A stretch of 64,000 nt of DNA from Anaeramoeba ignava. Lineage: Eukaryota > Metamonada > Anaeramoebidae. Shown here piece by piece: positions 1-11,137 of the stretch. How positions within the stretch are numbered: the first letter of the stretch is position 1; each line of letters begins with the position of its first letter. The DNA is taken from NCBI GenBank assembly GCA_028826165.1, contig JAPDFW010000059.1:1633501-1697500 (forward strand), given 5' to 3'. The translations under genes were made by a program, and so were the position numbers. The notes under the pieces are model-generated. The model saw only the letters and a program-made list of their open reading frames with translations. It did no database searches and had not been told where the DNA came from.

Positions 1-867
1 ATCAAAATCAACATTATTATAATTTCACAAGTTTAATGAGAAAGTAAATTCAAATTCACATTTAAAATTCAAATTTAAAATCAATTTCAAAATCAAAATC
101 AAATTCAAATTCAAAATCAAATTCAAATTCAAATTCAAATTTAAAATCAAAATTAAAATCAAAATCAAATTCAAATTCAAATTCAAATTCAAATTCAAAA
201 TCAAAATCAAAATCAAATTCAAAATCAAATTCAAAATCAAATTCAAATTCAATTTCAAATTCAAAATCAAAATCAAAATTAAAATTAAAATCAAAATTAA
301 AATCAAAATCAAAATCAAAATCAAAATCAAATTCAAATTAAAATTAAAATTCAATTTCAAATTCAAATTTAAATTCAAATTCAAAATCAAATTCAAATTA
401 AAATCAAATTCAAAATCAAATTCAAAATCAAAATCAAATTCAAAATCAAATTTAAATTCAAATTCAAATTCAAATTCAATTTCAAAATCAAATTAAAATC
501 AAAATCAAAATCAAAATCAAATTCAAATTCAAATTTAAATTCAAATTCAAAATTAAAATCAAAATCAAATTCAAATTCAAAATCAAATTCAAAATCAAAT
601 TCAAAAAATCAAAATCAAAATCAAAATCAAAATCAAAATTCAAAATCAAATTCAAAATCAAAATCAAAATCAAAATCAAAATCAAAATCAAATTCAAATC
701 AAAATCAAAATCAAAATCAAAATCAAATTCAAAATTAAAATTAAAATCAAAATCAAAATCAAAATCAAATTCAAATTCACATTTAAAATTCAAATTCAAA
801 TTCAAATTTAAAATCAAAATCAAAATCAAAATTAAATTCAAATTCAAATTAAATTAAAATTAAAAAG
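1..867. repeat. Hexamer repeat field (TTCAAA/TCAAAA), probably intronic
   Basis: The stretch is almost entirely 6-bp units of the TTCAAA / TCAAAA type with occasional TTAAAA variants. It ends in an AG at 866-867 that serves as acceptor for the receptor exon that follows, so it is probably an intron of that gene whose donor lies outside the window. Long minus-strand frames through it encode only N/L/I/F and are artefacts of the repeat. Confidence 0.75.
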
Positions 868-2068
868 AGATTATCAAGATCCTTATACTTATCAAGATTT
901 AGATGCAAATTATTTTTATATGCTTAATTTATGTGCTAATATTGAAAATATTCTTGATTGTCCTTGTTGCACTCCTGGAACTTCAACTGGTTATGTTATT
1001 GAAGAAACAAATCAAAGTACTTCATGTACAAGCATGGGTCATACTGAAAATATTTTATTCGGTGCTTTAGGTATTCAAATCAAAATATATATTTAAATCA
1101 ATATAAATATTTAAATTAAAATATATTTAAATCAAAATAAATATTTAAATTAAAATATATTTAAATCAAAATATAAATATTTAAATCAAAATAAATATTC
1201 AAATCAAAATAAATATTTAAATCAAAATAAATATATTTAAATCAAAATAAATATTTAAATCAATATAAATATTTAAATCAAAATAAATATTTAAATCAAA
1301 ATAAATATATTTAAATCAAAATAAATATTTAAATCAATATAAATATTTAAATCAAAATAAATATTTAAATCAAAATATATATTTAAATTAAAATATATAT
1401 TTAAATTAAAATAAATATTTAAATCAAAATATATATTTAAATCAATATAAATATTTAAATTAAAATACATATTTAAATCAATAAATATATTTAAATCAAA
1501 ATATATATTCAAATCAAAATAAATATTCAAATCAAAATAAATATTTAAATCAAAATAAATATTTAAATCAAAATAAATATTTAAATCAATATATATATTT
1601 AAATCAAAATAAATATTTAAATTAAAATAAATATTTAAATCAAAATAAATATTTAAATCAATATATATATTTAAATCAAAATAAATATATTTAAATCAAA
1701 TTCTTTAAAAAATGAAAAAAAAATCAGATAAAGATGATCTTGAAGATGGAATTTATATCACTTATTTTTTAACATATGATGAATTTTCAATTGAAAGATA
1801 TATGACAGTAAACTTATATTGTAATAATTATCAAAGCTTCAAACTTGTAACAGTATTTTATGAAAACGATATTCGACCTAATGGAATTCAAGTAAATATT
1901 CTCACAAATCTTGCATGTTTTGAAAAATCTAATCCAGTGAGTAAATTAAATTCTTGTTCCAAATGCTCTGCTCCTGCAGCAACATTTGGAGTTTTTAGTT
2001 CTTTGTTTTTTGGAATTTTGGTTGGTTATATGTTTTATAAATGGAAACAAGAAAAACAAAGCATTTAA
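868..2068 (+). CDS. MRH-type (mannose-6-phosphate-receptor homology) single-pass membrane protein, 5' partial
   Basis: Two exons are visible: 868-1070 and 1728-2068, joined in phase (g|at gives Asp) over a repeat-filled intron at 1071-1727. Exon 1 encodes a Cys-rich segment (CPCC, TSCTSMG). Exon 2 continues with a GIYITYFLTYD-like strand, VNLYCNN and VNILTNLACF, the alternating Gly/Cys pattern of the lectin-like MRH domain found in M6P receptors, Atg27 and glucosidase II beta. It ends in a hydrophobic segment near residues 92-109 of the exon (FGVFSSLFFGILVGYMF) and a short basic tail (YKWKQEKQSI). The predicted topology is type I, with a luminal MRH domain and a role in Golgi-endosome sorting or autophagy by family analogy. 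The signal peptide and earlier exons lie outside the window. The MRH call is from pattern only and rather divergent. Confidence 0.55.
1071..1727 (+). repeat. Intron filled with ~18-bp AT repeat
   Basis: This intron runs from GT at 1071 to AG at 1726-1727. It is made of units like AAATATTTAAATCAAAAT with small length changes. No coding signal is seen inside it. Confidence 0.75.
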
Positions 2069-2340
2069 CCAATAACAATAATAATAATAACAATAATAAC
2101 AATAACAATAACAATAAAATTTCTCTTTCAAATCAATTCCTTTTGTTTTCTTTTTTTCAATTTTGAAAAATTTTCTTTTAAATTTCTTTAAAGCTATTTT
2201 ATTTTTAAATTTCATTTTTAAATTTTAATTTTCTTCTTTTTTCTCTTCTAAATTTGCTTTAAATTTTCTTTTGAATCGAAACAAATCAAATTCCAATAAA
2301 ATAACTTTAATTTCTATTAATTCATTAATTATTTAATTAT
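2069..2340. other. Convergent 3' intergenic spacer
   Basis: This short A/T-rich gap lies between the 3' ends of the MRH gene (+) and NAA30 (-). It holds a CAATAA trinucleotide-like run at about 2070-2115 and T-rich stretches. Nothing else is recognised. Confidence 0.6.
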
Positions 2341-3317
2341 TTAATTATTTTTTCCTTTTTCTTTTTCTTTTTCTTTTTCTTTTTCTTCAATTTTAACCCA
2401 CATTTTTAATCTGAAAGCATCTTCTCCACTTAAATAATATCTCTTTAATCTTTTAGTACGAATAAAACCAAGTTTTTCATAAAATTTAAGAGCAGCAGTA
2501 TTTTTAGTTTCAGTTTCAAGAACAATCTTTAATTTTAATTTTAATTTTGATTTTAATTTTATAAATGAATTTTAATTTTAATTTTAATTTTAAATTTTAA
2601 TTTTTAATTTAATTTTTAATTTTGATTTATATTTTGATTTTAATTTTGATTTTAATTTTGATTTTAATTTTAATTTTAATTTTAATTTTAATTTTAATTT
2701 TAATTTTAATTTTTTAATTTTAAATTTTGATTTTAATTTTATAAATGAATTTTAATTTTAATTTATATTTTGATTTTAATTTATATTTTGATTTTGATTT
2801 TAATATTAATTTTAATTTTAATTTTGATTTTAATTTTAATTTTAATTTTAATTTTAATTTTAATTTTAAATTAAATAAAAAACAATAAATAATAAAGAAA
2901 CAATTAAATCGAGAATATAAAAAGAACATACTTCAGTGCATTTATCTTTTTTCATTGCTTCAATAGTTCTAACAACAAGGTCAGTTGCGATTCCACGTCT
3001 ACGAAATTTTGGAGAAACAGCCAACATTGCAATATATCCTCTCATTTTTTCATGATGCATTTGAGCACGAGAGATAACAGAACCAATTATTTGTCCTTCA
3101 GAAATAACCTGTATGATTTGTTTTTATGAACAACTTTTATTCTAGTTTTTTTTATTAAAGAAATATTTACATTGAAACATAAATGTGGCCATGATTGAAG
3201 AAAATAACGATATGTAAAAATTGAATAAGGTTCTGATAAATCTTGTGAAAATAAATCCATTAATTGAGGGATTTGAGATTCATCTTTATAAACTTCATAA
3301 ATTAATTCTTCTGCCAT
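2341..3317 (-). CDS. NAA30: N-alpha-acetyltransferase 30 (NatC catalytic subunit, GNAT family)
   Basis: Exons on the minus strand are 3317-3171, 3108-2932 and 2526-2341; phases match and the stop TAA is at 2343-2341. NatC co-translationally acetylates N-terminal Met of Met-Leu/Ile/Phe proteins in the cytosol. Diagnostic stretches are [14 protein letters not shown] and WPHLCF near the N-terminus, GYIAMLAV followed by the acetyl-CoA loop ([10 protein letters not shown], the R/QxxGxG/A motif), and VLETETKN...[21 protein letters not shown] at the C-terminus. This order is closely that of animal and plant NAA30/Mak3. The protein is about 169 aa, essentially only the catalytic domain, and ends in a KE-repeat tail. 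Intron 1 is 62 bp. Intron 2 (2527-2931) consists of TTTAAT/TTTGAT repeats. Confidence 0.93.
2527..2931 (-). repeat. NAA30 intron 2, TTTAAT/TTTGAT hexamer repeat
   Basis: The intron is bounded by a GTATGT donor (minus strand, 2931 downward) and an AG acceptor at 2528-2527. The inside is mostly TTTAAT and TTTGAT hexamers. It interrupts the codon run between KCTE and IVLETE, which are contiguous in NAA30 homologues. Confidence 0.8.
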
Positions 3318-3506
3318 TTAGAAAAAAAAAATGAAAAATGAAAAATGAAAAATGAAAAATGAAAAATTAAAAATTAAAAATTATTTTTTTTGATCCACTT
3401 TCATTAATTTCGATTTTCAATAAAAATCAAAAAAAAAAACTGAAAATTTAATGAAAATTTAATGGAAATTTAATGGAAATTTAATGGAAATTTAATGGAA
3501 AATAAT

Positions 3507-5576
3507 TCATTTAATATATTCTTTCATAAATGGTTTTTTTGTTTGAATAAAAATATCAATTTCTTTCCAAAAATCATAAACAGCTGTTGTATCATGATGT
3601 CTTTTGTTTTTGCTAATTGTTAATTTCTTAACTTTCCATGAATCAACTAAAATAGGAGGTTTTATATCTTCATAACCAAAATAAATTCCTCTAACTAAAT
3701 CAAAATCAAAATCAAAATTAAAATCAAAATTAAAATCAAAATATAAATCAAAATCAAAATCAAAATCAAAATCAAAATTAAAATTAAAATTAAAATATAA
3801 ATCAAAATTAAAATCAAAATATAAATCAAAATCAAAACCAAAATCAAAATCAAAATTAAAATTAAAATTAAAATATAAATCAAAATTAAAATCAAAATTA
3901 AAATCAAAATTACCTTCATTAAATATTTCTACAGGTTTTTTCCATCTGAAATTCTTTAATTGACTTGCAGCTCCAGATGTAATTACACAAACAACCCGAT
4001 CCCAATCTCTTTTATTGATTTTTTTTGGATCATCACAAAGTTGATAATGTAATTTTGTTTGTTTTCGTGTTCGAACAATTTGAATAAATCCAAATTTAGG
4101 AATTGATCCTCCATTTTTAATATAATCTTCAGGTGCAACGAATTTTCCTTGTTCCAAAAATTTTTGAGCATTTGTACTATTGATTATACAGTTTGCAGTA
4201 TTTGGAATTATGATAATTGGCATTTGTGCTTTTTTGATTTTGGTTATTAAAATTATTATTAAAATTATTATTAAATTTATTATTAAAATTATTATTAAAA
4301 TTATTATTAAAATTATTATTAAATTTATTATTAAAATTATTATTAAAATTATTATTAAAATTATTATTAAAATTATTTATAAATTTATTATTAAAATAAT
4401 TATTAAAATTATTATTAAAATTATTATTAAATTTATTATTAAATTTATTATTAAATTTATTATTAAAATTATTATTAAAATTATTATTAAATTTATTATT
4501 AAAATTATTATTAAATTTATTATTAAAATTATTATTAAATTTATTATTAAATTTATTATTAAATTTATTATTAAATTTATTATTAAATTTATTATTAAAT
4601 TTATTATTAAATTTATTATTAAATTTATTATTAAAATTTATTATTAAATTTATTATTAAAATTATTATTAAAATTATTATTAAAATTATTATTAAAATTA
4701 TTATTAAAATTATTATTAAATTTATTATTAAAATTATTATTAAAATTATTATTAAATTTATTATTAAATTTATTATTAAATTTATTATTAAAATTATTAT
4801 TAAATTTATTATTAAAATTTATTATTAAATTATTATTAAAATTATTATTAAAATTATTATTAAAATTATTATTAAAATTATTATTAAAATTTATTATTAA
4901 ATTTATTATTAAAATTATTATTAAAATTATTATTAAATTTATTATTAAAATTATTATTAAAATTATTATTAAAATTTATTATTAAATTTATTATTAATTT
5001 AAATTGTAAATGTATCTAATTAATAAATACAGCCCTTTGGCTTAGTTGATTGAGGTGTAATAGTTGATTTGCTTGGATCTATTTTAAATCCTCCTGGCAA
5101 AACAATTGAAGATTGAGGATCATTTATAGTATGATCATTTTTCTTTATAGAATTTTTCTTTATAGAATTTTTCATTTTAGAATCTTCATCTTCAACTCTT
5201 TTAACAATTTCTAAAATATTTGAAAAATCTTTTTTTTTTGAAAGTAATATTGTTTCTTTTGTTTCAATATGCTTTTCTTTTGCAAGAATTATTCTAACTT
5301 TTTCACGATCTTTTTCAAATAATTTATATTCGTTTGTTTCAAGTGTAGTTGCACCAGAAATGGCTAAAAGAAATATTCAAATATTGGATTGAATTTTAAA
5401 TTGAATTTTAAATTGAATTTTAAAAGAATAAAAAAATAATTTCTACTCTTTCTTTTTGTTGCAATTCTTTTTGAAAGAAGAGTTTTAATTTGATTTTTAG
5501 ACATATTTTCTAAAGATATTTGATTAGTATTATCTTCTTTTTTATCTTGATTTTCATTATTTTTTAAATTTGACAT
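3507..5576 (-). CDS. CDC73: Cdc73/parafibromin-like Paf1-complex subunit
   Basis: Exons on the minus strand are 5576-5447, 5363-5031, 4228-3914 and 3694-3507 (966 nt, 321 aa, phases consistent). Cdc73 is part of the nuclear Paf1 complex that travels with RNA polymerase II. The C-terminal Ras-like fold is clear: PIIIIPNTANCIINSTNA, KFV.PEDY, Q..RTRKQTKLHYQLCDDP, RDWDRVVCVI.SG, VEIFNEVRGIYFGYEDIKPP and RHHD...YDFWKEIDIFI. Middle-region motifs are also recognisable (TISGATTLETNEYKLFEKD; GGFKIDPS before the C-terminal domain). The usual ~110-residue N-terminal domain is missing or reduced; the first Met starts a short N/Q/K-rich leader. Intron 3 (3695-3913) is 219 nt, a multiple of three with no stop, so it reads through as a false NF/DF insert. 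Confidence 0.88.
3695..3913 (-). repeat. Cdc73 intron 3, stop-free TTTGAT/TTTAAT repeat
   Basis: The donor GTAATT follows VEIFNE(g) and the acceptor TTTAG precedes (tt)RGIYFGYED. Removing it restores the contiguous VEIFNEVRG found in Cdc73. Length is 73 x 3 nt without stops, so an ORF-based caller would retain it as coding. Confidence 0.8.
4229..5030 (-). repeat. Cdc73 intron 2, 12-bp ATTATTAAA-type repeat
   Basis: About 800 bp of near-perfect 12-mers (AAAATTATTATT / AAATTTATTATT). Donor is GTATTT at 5030 and acceptor AG at 4230-4229. The plus-strand frame through it encodes only I/K/F and is not a gene. Confidence 0.8.
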
Positions 5577-5663
5577 TATTAAAAATGAAAAAGAAAAAAA
5601 TGAAAAAGAAAAAAATGAAAAAAAATTTTATTGAAAAAAAAATCTAAAAAAAAAAAGAATTGA

Positions 5664-7780
5664 TTAAAGAAAAAATCTTCTTCTTGAAGTGTCTAAAAGG
5701 GATTTATGATAATAAATGTATTCGCCATGAAAATAATCAAAAGTTCCTAATTGAAGAGATCTTAATTTCAAAGTGAATTGAGGACCAAGTTCTTGAAGTC
5801 TAACTTGAGTTGGACTATCGAAAATGTAACGATGAAATCTAAAGAAAATAAAGTCTCTTTGATTATGAAATGTTACAACTTGTCTTTTTTCAAAATCTGG
5901 TTGATGTGGAAATAAAGATGCAAGCATTCTTGCAATTGTATGTCCTAATCTAGTTGTAAATCGATTCAAAATTACTTCTGGATTTGAATCTACTGGTCTC
6001 CCTTTATCCTTTTTTTAAAATTTATTTTAATTTTGATTTTGATTTTGATTTTGATTTTGATTTTAATTTTGATTTTGATTTTAATTTTGATTTTAATTTT
6101 GATTTTAATTTTGATTTTGATTTCAATTTTGATTTTAATTTTAATTTTAATTTTGATTTTGATTTCGATTTTGATTTTGATTTTAATTTTGATTTTAATT
6201 TTAATTTTAATTTTGATTTTGATTTTAATTTTAATTTTACTTTCATTTCTTTTCTTCGAACTGCATTTGATATTTTGAAATGTGCAGTTGGTCCATTTGG
6301 AAGATGAATTAAAAGCATTGCATCTAAAAAGTTTAATTGAAATTGAAATTTAATTTAATTGAATTTAAATTTGGAATTTGAAATTTGATTTAACTGACTT
6401 GGTTTTTTTCGATCTTCATTTATAATAATAATATCTGTAAAATCAGCATTTGTTGCATATTTAACAATCTCTTTAATATGGTATCTCCTTCTATAATATA
6501 CTTTTGAATTTGGAATTGCTTTTTTAATATCAAACAAGAAAGGATAAATATTCTAAAATAAATTCCATAAAAATGGTTTATAAATTGATTTAAATTTATA
6601 AATTAATTTAGATTTAGATTTAGATTTATAAATTGATTTAGATTTAGATTTATAAATTGATTTAAATTTATAAATTGATTTAAATTTGTAAATTAATTTA
6701 AATTTAAAAATTGATTTAAAATTATAAATTGATTTAGATTTATAAATTGATTTAAATTTATAAATTGATTTAGATTTATAAATTAATTTAAATTTATAAA
6801 TAGATTTAGATTTATAAATTGATTTAAATTTATAAATTGATTTAGATTTATAAATTGATTTAGATTTATAAATAGATTTAAATTTATAAATAGATTTAAA
6901 ATTATAAATTGATTTAAATTTATAAATAGGATTTATAAATAGATTTAAATTTATAAATAGATTTAAATTTATAAATTGATTTAAATTTATAAATTAATTT
7001 AAATTTATAAATAGATTTAAATTTATAAATTGATTTAAATTTATAAATAGATTTAGATTTATAAATAGATTTAAATTTATAAATTGATTTAGATTTATAA
7101 ATAGATTTAAATTTATAAATTGATTTAAATTTATAAATTGATTTAAATTTATAAATAGATTTAGATTTAGATTTATAAATTGATTTAAATTTATAAATAG
7201 ATTTAGATTTAGATTTATAAATTGATTTATAAATTGATTTGGGTTTATAAATTGATTTATAAATTGATTTGGATTTTGAAATTGATTACAGTAGTTGGCT
7301 TTTTCGATGAAGTAATAAAAACTTTAGGAGTTTTTCCTTCAACAAAATAAGATGAGATTTCATCAGATTGATTATCAAGAATAATCTCTTCATCTCTTGG
7401 ATCAACAATAGTTTCATCAAATTCTCTTGTGCTATCAATTGTTTGGGGAAGTTGTTTTGGAGGAGCTTTATCTCCAAGAGTCTTTTCTAATTGTCTTCTT
7501 TTTCTCCTTTCTTTAGTTTGTTGTACTTTTTTTTCATGCTTTAATTTTTGAATATATTGACTCCGTATTTTCAATAAAAAATTATCAATTAGTTTTTTTT
7601 GTTTTGTTTAGTTTCTTTTTTATTTAAATTGATCGACTTATTTCTCATTTTATTTTGAATTGTGTTTGGGTTAAAGAATTTTTTTCTTCTTTCTTTTCTT
7701 TGTTGAGGTGTTATTTTTTTCTTTTGTTTTGGTTTTTTCATTAATTTATGGTTAGTTTTTTTAGTTGATTTTTCTGACAT
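5664..7780 (-). CDS. RPF1: Ribosome production factor 1 (Brix-domain, 60S biogenesis)
   Basis: Exons on the minus strand are 7780-7638, 7560-7290, 6552-6399, 6323-6241 and 6008-5664 (996 nt, 331 aa; human RPF1 is about 349). The product is a nucleolar pre-60S assembly factor. Landmarks in order: basic N-terminus; [19 protein letters not shown] and [23 protein letters not shown] opening the Brix domain; [88 protein letters not shown]; and the DTSRRRFFL terminus. All exon joins reproduce family-contiguous sequence. The first intron (7561-7637) is the least certain; the others are phase-exact. Confidence 0.93.
6009..6240 (-). repeat. RPF1 intron 4, TTTGAT/TTTAAT hexamers
   Basis: Donor GTAAAA follows RKEMK and the acceptor AAAAAG precedes DKGRPVD. 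The interior is hexamer repeat that reads open on both strands (poly-KSKL, poly-ILIL, poly-DFNF). Those frames are shadows. Confidence 0.8.
6553..7289 (-). repeat. RPF1 intron 2, 18-bp TGATTTAAATTTATAAAT repeat
   Basis: About 740 bp of an 18-bp unit (TGATTTAAATTTATAAAT, with A-to-G variants giving TGATTTAGATTT). It is bounded by GT at 7289-7288 and AG at 6554-6553. Splicing joins SSKKPTT to [11 protein letters not shown] in phase 0. Confidence 0.8.
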
Positions 7781-7898
7781 TCTATCTATTAATTAATTAA
7801 TTTATTTATTTATTTATTTATAATAATATTTTTAGAAAAAGAAAAAAAAAAAAAAAAAAATTTTGAAAAGAAAAAAATTTTCAATTTAAATTTTTTTT

Positions 7899-10755
7899 TC
7901 ACCAATCAAATTGATGACAATTTGGAATAAGTAATCCTCCTCTTTGATAAATCTCCATTTGTATTTTTGAGAAAGGAATCGCTTTTAATTTATTTTTTTT
8001 CGTTAAATTGTTGATTTGACCTGTTTTTAAATTTATTTTTAATCGATCTAAATTGGAAATTTTTTCATCCACTTTTGAATTTGGAACTAAATTAATAATT
8101 GGAAAAGCAGAATTAATTGCAAGTCTTTCAAAATCTGAATGAAAAGAAAAAGCTAAAATTGCTGAAATTTTCAAATTAGAAACAAGAGAAAAAAATTGAT
8201 GAGAAGATTCAGATTTGAAAACAAAAAAAGAGTTAATTAAAAGGAAAAGATTTTGTTTTGTATTTTTGAGGAAATCAAGTAAATTTTGATTTTGATTTTG
8301 ATTTTGATTTTGATTTTGATTTTCATTTTCAATTTGATTTTGATTTTGATTTATATTTTGATTTTGATTTTGATTTTGATTTTGATTTTGATTTTGATTT
8401 ATATTTTGATTTATATTTTGATTTTGATTTTGATTTTGATTTTGATTTTCAATTTGATTTATATTTTGATTTAAATTTTGATTTTGATTTTGATTTTGAT
8501 TTTGATTTTGATTTTGATTTATATTTTGATTTTGAATTTGATTTATATTTTGATTTTGATTTTGAATTTGATTTTGATTTTTATTTTGATTTTGATTTTG
8601 ATTTTGATTTTGATTTTGATTTTGATTTTGATTTTGATTTTGATTTTGATTTTCAATTTGATTTTGATTTTGATTTTGATTTTGATTTTGATTTTGATTT
8701 TGATTTTGATTTTGATTTTGATTTTGATTTATATTTTGATTTTGATTTTCAATTTGAATTTGATTTTGATTTTGATTTTGATTTTGATTTATATTTTGAT
8801 TTTGAATTTGATTTATATTTTGATTTTGATTTTGAATTTGAATTTGATTTTGATTTTGATTTTGATTTTGATTTTCATTTTGATTTAAATTTTGATTTAA
8901 ATTTTGAATTTGATTTTGATTTTCAAATTTGATTTTGATTTTGATTTTGATTTTGATTTTGATTTTGATTTTGATTTTGATTTTGATTTTGATTTTGATT
9001 TTGATTTATATTTTGATTTTGATTTTCAATTTGAATTTGATTTTGATTTTGATTTTGATTTTGATTTATATTTTGATTTTGATTTTGATTTTGATTTTGA
9101 TTTTGATTTTGATTTTGATTTTGATTTTGATTTTGATTTTGATTTTGATTTTGATTTTGAATTTGATTTAGATTTTGATTTTGATTTTGATTTTGATTTT
9201 GATTTTGATTTTGATTTTGATTTTGATTTTGATTTTGATTTTGATTTTGATTTTGATTTTCATTTTGATTTTGATTTTGATTTTGATTTTTATTTTTATT
9301 TTGATTTTCAATTTGATTTCTTTCAGATAATAAAGTTAAAAGTGGAACAAAATCTTCCTCTTCAATAACCCAAACAGGAGCAGAAATTACTAAAGATTTT
9401 GCTTGACTTTCAACTGAGCATAAACTTTCTGAAGTGAATAGTGAGCAATTTTCACAAGAAAAAAAAGAATATTGAGGAGCAGTTGAAGCATACATTTCTG
9501 GATAAAACAGTTTTGGAATTTGAAGAATTTCATTTTTGGGTGTAATAACTCCAGAAATTGCAGAAGAAACAACAGTCTCACAAGAACAGATGTAAATATC
9601 ACCATGATTAGAGATATTCTGTTGTGGATTAAGATATCCTGTACTTACAACAATTTGAGAAATGGAAAATTGGGAAAATCTTGAATTATGAGAAGTGGAA
9701 AAACCTGGATTACAAATAATTGCCCCTGATTCACAGAATATTTCAACAAGCCCTTCTTGGAGAGCTTTGAGAAAAGCATCTTTTGTTGATGGTACAATTA
9801 CTAAGATCACACCTGGTGCTATTTTCCTTTTTTTGAGAAGATGTGCGATTTTTCTCAAATCTTCTATTCTTCCATTTGAAGATGAACCAACAATACAAGT
9901 GTCAATTTTGGTTCCTTGATATTTTTGGATCGGAGAAATTTGGAACGGGAATTTTGAGTGACAAATCAAGGGAGTTGTGTTTTCTATATTGATCTCAATT
10001 TGTTTTTTATATATTTTGAGAGTATTTGAGAAACGAATTTTTGGAAGAACATGTTTGCTTTGGGAAATAGTAGTTTCTGAAGGGAAAAAAAAACTCAAAG
10101 CTTTTAGATCGGATGCGAATGAAGCCAAAGTGATCTTATCGGTGAGATTAAGAGAATCAACGTATTCACCAAAGATCTCAACGGAAGAATCGACGAAACC
10201 ATTTGGATCAATTTCTTGGACAATTTTCAAACCAACGTCTTTTGCACAAGCATTTCTATTTGGGAATCCTTTTAAAACAATTTTGACTGAATTCGGAACT
10301 TTGATCCAAGTTGATCCAGAAGAGAGAGCAAATGCAAGATCATTTTCAGATAAGCAAAGACCAAGTGCTCCAATAGCTCCAATAATGTTTATATTTGGAT
10401 CGTTTGAAACCAAAATATCCCCTGATTTTATTTTTCCCGAATCCAAAAGGTTATGTGAGCCAATACCCATTTCCACATCCAAAATCTCTGTTTTTTCTTT
10501 TGTTGAGATTTTCCTTAAACAGTTTTGAGTTGAAAAAGTGTCAGAATTTAATCCTAAAGGATCAAAATCAAAAGTGAAAAATGTTTTTGATGGATTTTTT
10601 ATTGAGAGATTGTTTGAAAGAAAATATTTTGTCAGATTTTCAGAGTTATGATCTTGAATAAGATATTTATCAATAGAGATGTTTATTATTGTATTTTTTG
10701 TTGGGATTTGAGAAGATTTAATTGAAAGAATTTTTTGAATTATTGATTGATTCAT
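7899..10755 (-). CDS. LeuC/LeuD-like aconitase-fold fusion lacking Fe-S cysteines; frameshifted once
   Basis: A LeuC-like large domain (about residues 1-470) is followed by an NQ-repeat linker (about 470-820) and a LeuD-like swivel domain (about 820-951). LeuC features: GIGSHNLLDSG, GAIGALGLC, SSGSTWIKVP, AKDVGLKIV, SSSNGRIEDLRKIA and EIFCESGAIICNPGFSTS. LeuD features: ILAFSFHSDFERLAINSAFPII and YQRGGLLIP. Active family members dehydrate and rehydrate isopropylmalate, homocitrate or citrate with a 4Fe-4S cluster. Here all three cluster cysteines are replaced (GSCTNGR is GSSSNGR; PGCxxC is PGFSTS) and the DSHT motif is NDPN, so catalysis is unlikely. The frame shifts by one extra base near 8926 inside the linker; without it the length is exactly 952 codons. 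No GT..AG intron can be placed there. It may be a pseudoenzyme, a moonlighting protein or a decaying gene. Confidence 0.72.
8283..9315 (-). repeat. Coding CAAAAT hexamer run encoding an Asn-Gln linker
   Basis: About 1 kb of CAAAAT (minus strand) codes for alternating Q-N with rare I, L, E, K. Both flanking domains use the same repeat frame except for one extra base near 8926 (CAAATTTG where other units have CAAATTG). Virtually no AC or CT dinucleotide occurs on the plus strand here, so donor/acceptor pairs are lacking and the tract is best read as exonic. Confidence 0.7.
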
Positions 10756-11137
10756 TAAAGAAGAAAAAAAATGAAAAAAAAATGAAAAAAAAATGAAAAA
10801 AAGATTTTAGATGAAAAAAAATAATCAATAAGAAAATTTAATTAAAAAAAAAGTTTAAAAAATAAAAATAAATAAGTTTTTTCAATTTAATAATAAATGA
10901 ATACTGTTAAGATAAGAGAAATAAATTTATTTTTTTAATTTTTTTAATTTGATTGAAATTTTTTTGAAGAGTTGAATTTAATAATTAAAAAAAATTTTTT
11001 AAAACATCTTTTGTTTTTTTCCAAATCATTTTTTTATTTTTTATTTTTTAAAATTCAAGTTAAAAATTCAAGTTAAAAATTCAAGTTAAAAATTTAAGTT
11101 AAAAATTCAAGTTAAAAATTTAAGTTAAAAATTTAAA
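10756..11137. promoter_or_regulatory. Divergent intergenic region between LeuC/D-like gene and acyl-CoA synthetase
   Basis: A 382-bp A/T-rich spacer between two divergently transcribed genes, so it should hold both promoters. It contains poly-A/poly-T runs and a short tandem repeat of AAGTTAAAAATTC just upstream of the acyl-CoA synthetase ATG (11050-11130). No defined promoter element is recognised. Confidence 0.4.

Noticed and set aside
25..847. Long minus-strand frames of N/L/I/F at the left end
   Set aside because: They are direct translations of TTCAAA/TCAAAA hexamers without any domain; the same happens in every repeat field.
8286..9368. Plus-strand frames encoding ILIL and DFDF through the LeuC/D linker
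   Set aside because: Antisense reading of the CAAAAT coding repeat; the minus frame joins two recognisable domains.
8260..9370. Intron explanation for the NQ tract
   Set aside because: The minus strand has essentially no GT or AG in the tract, and the flanking sites do not restore phase.
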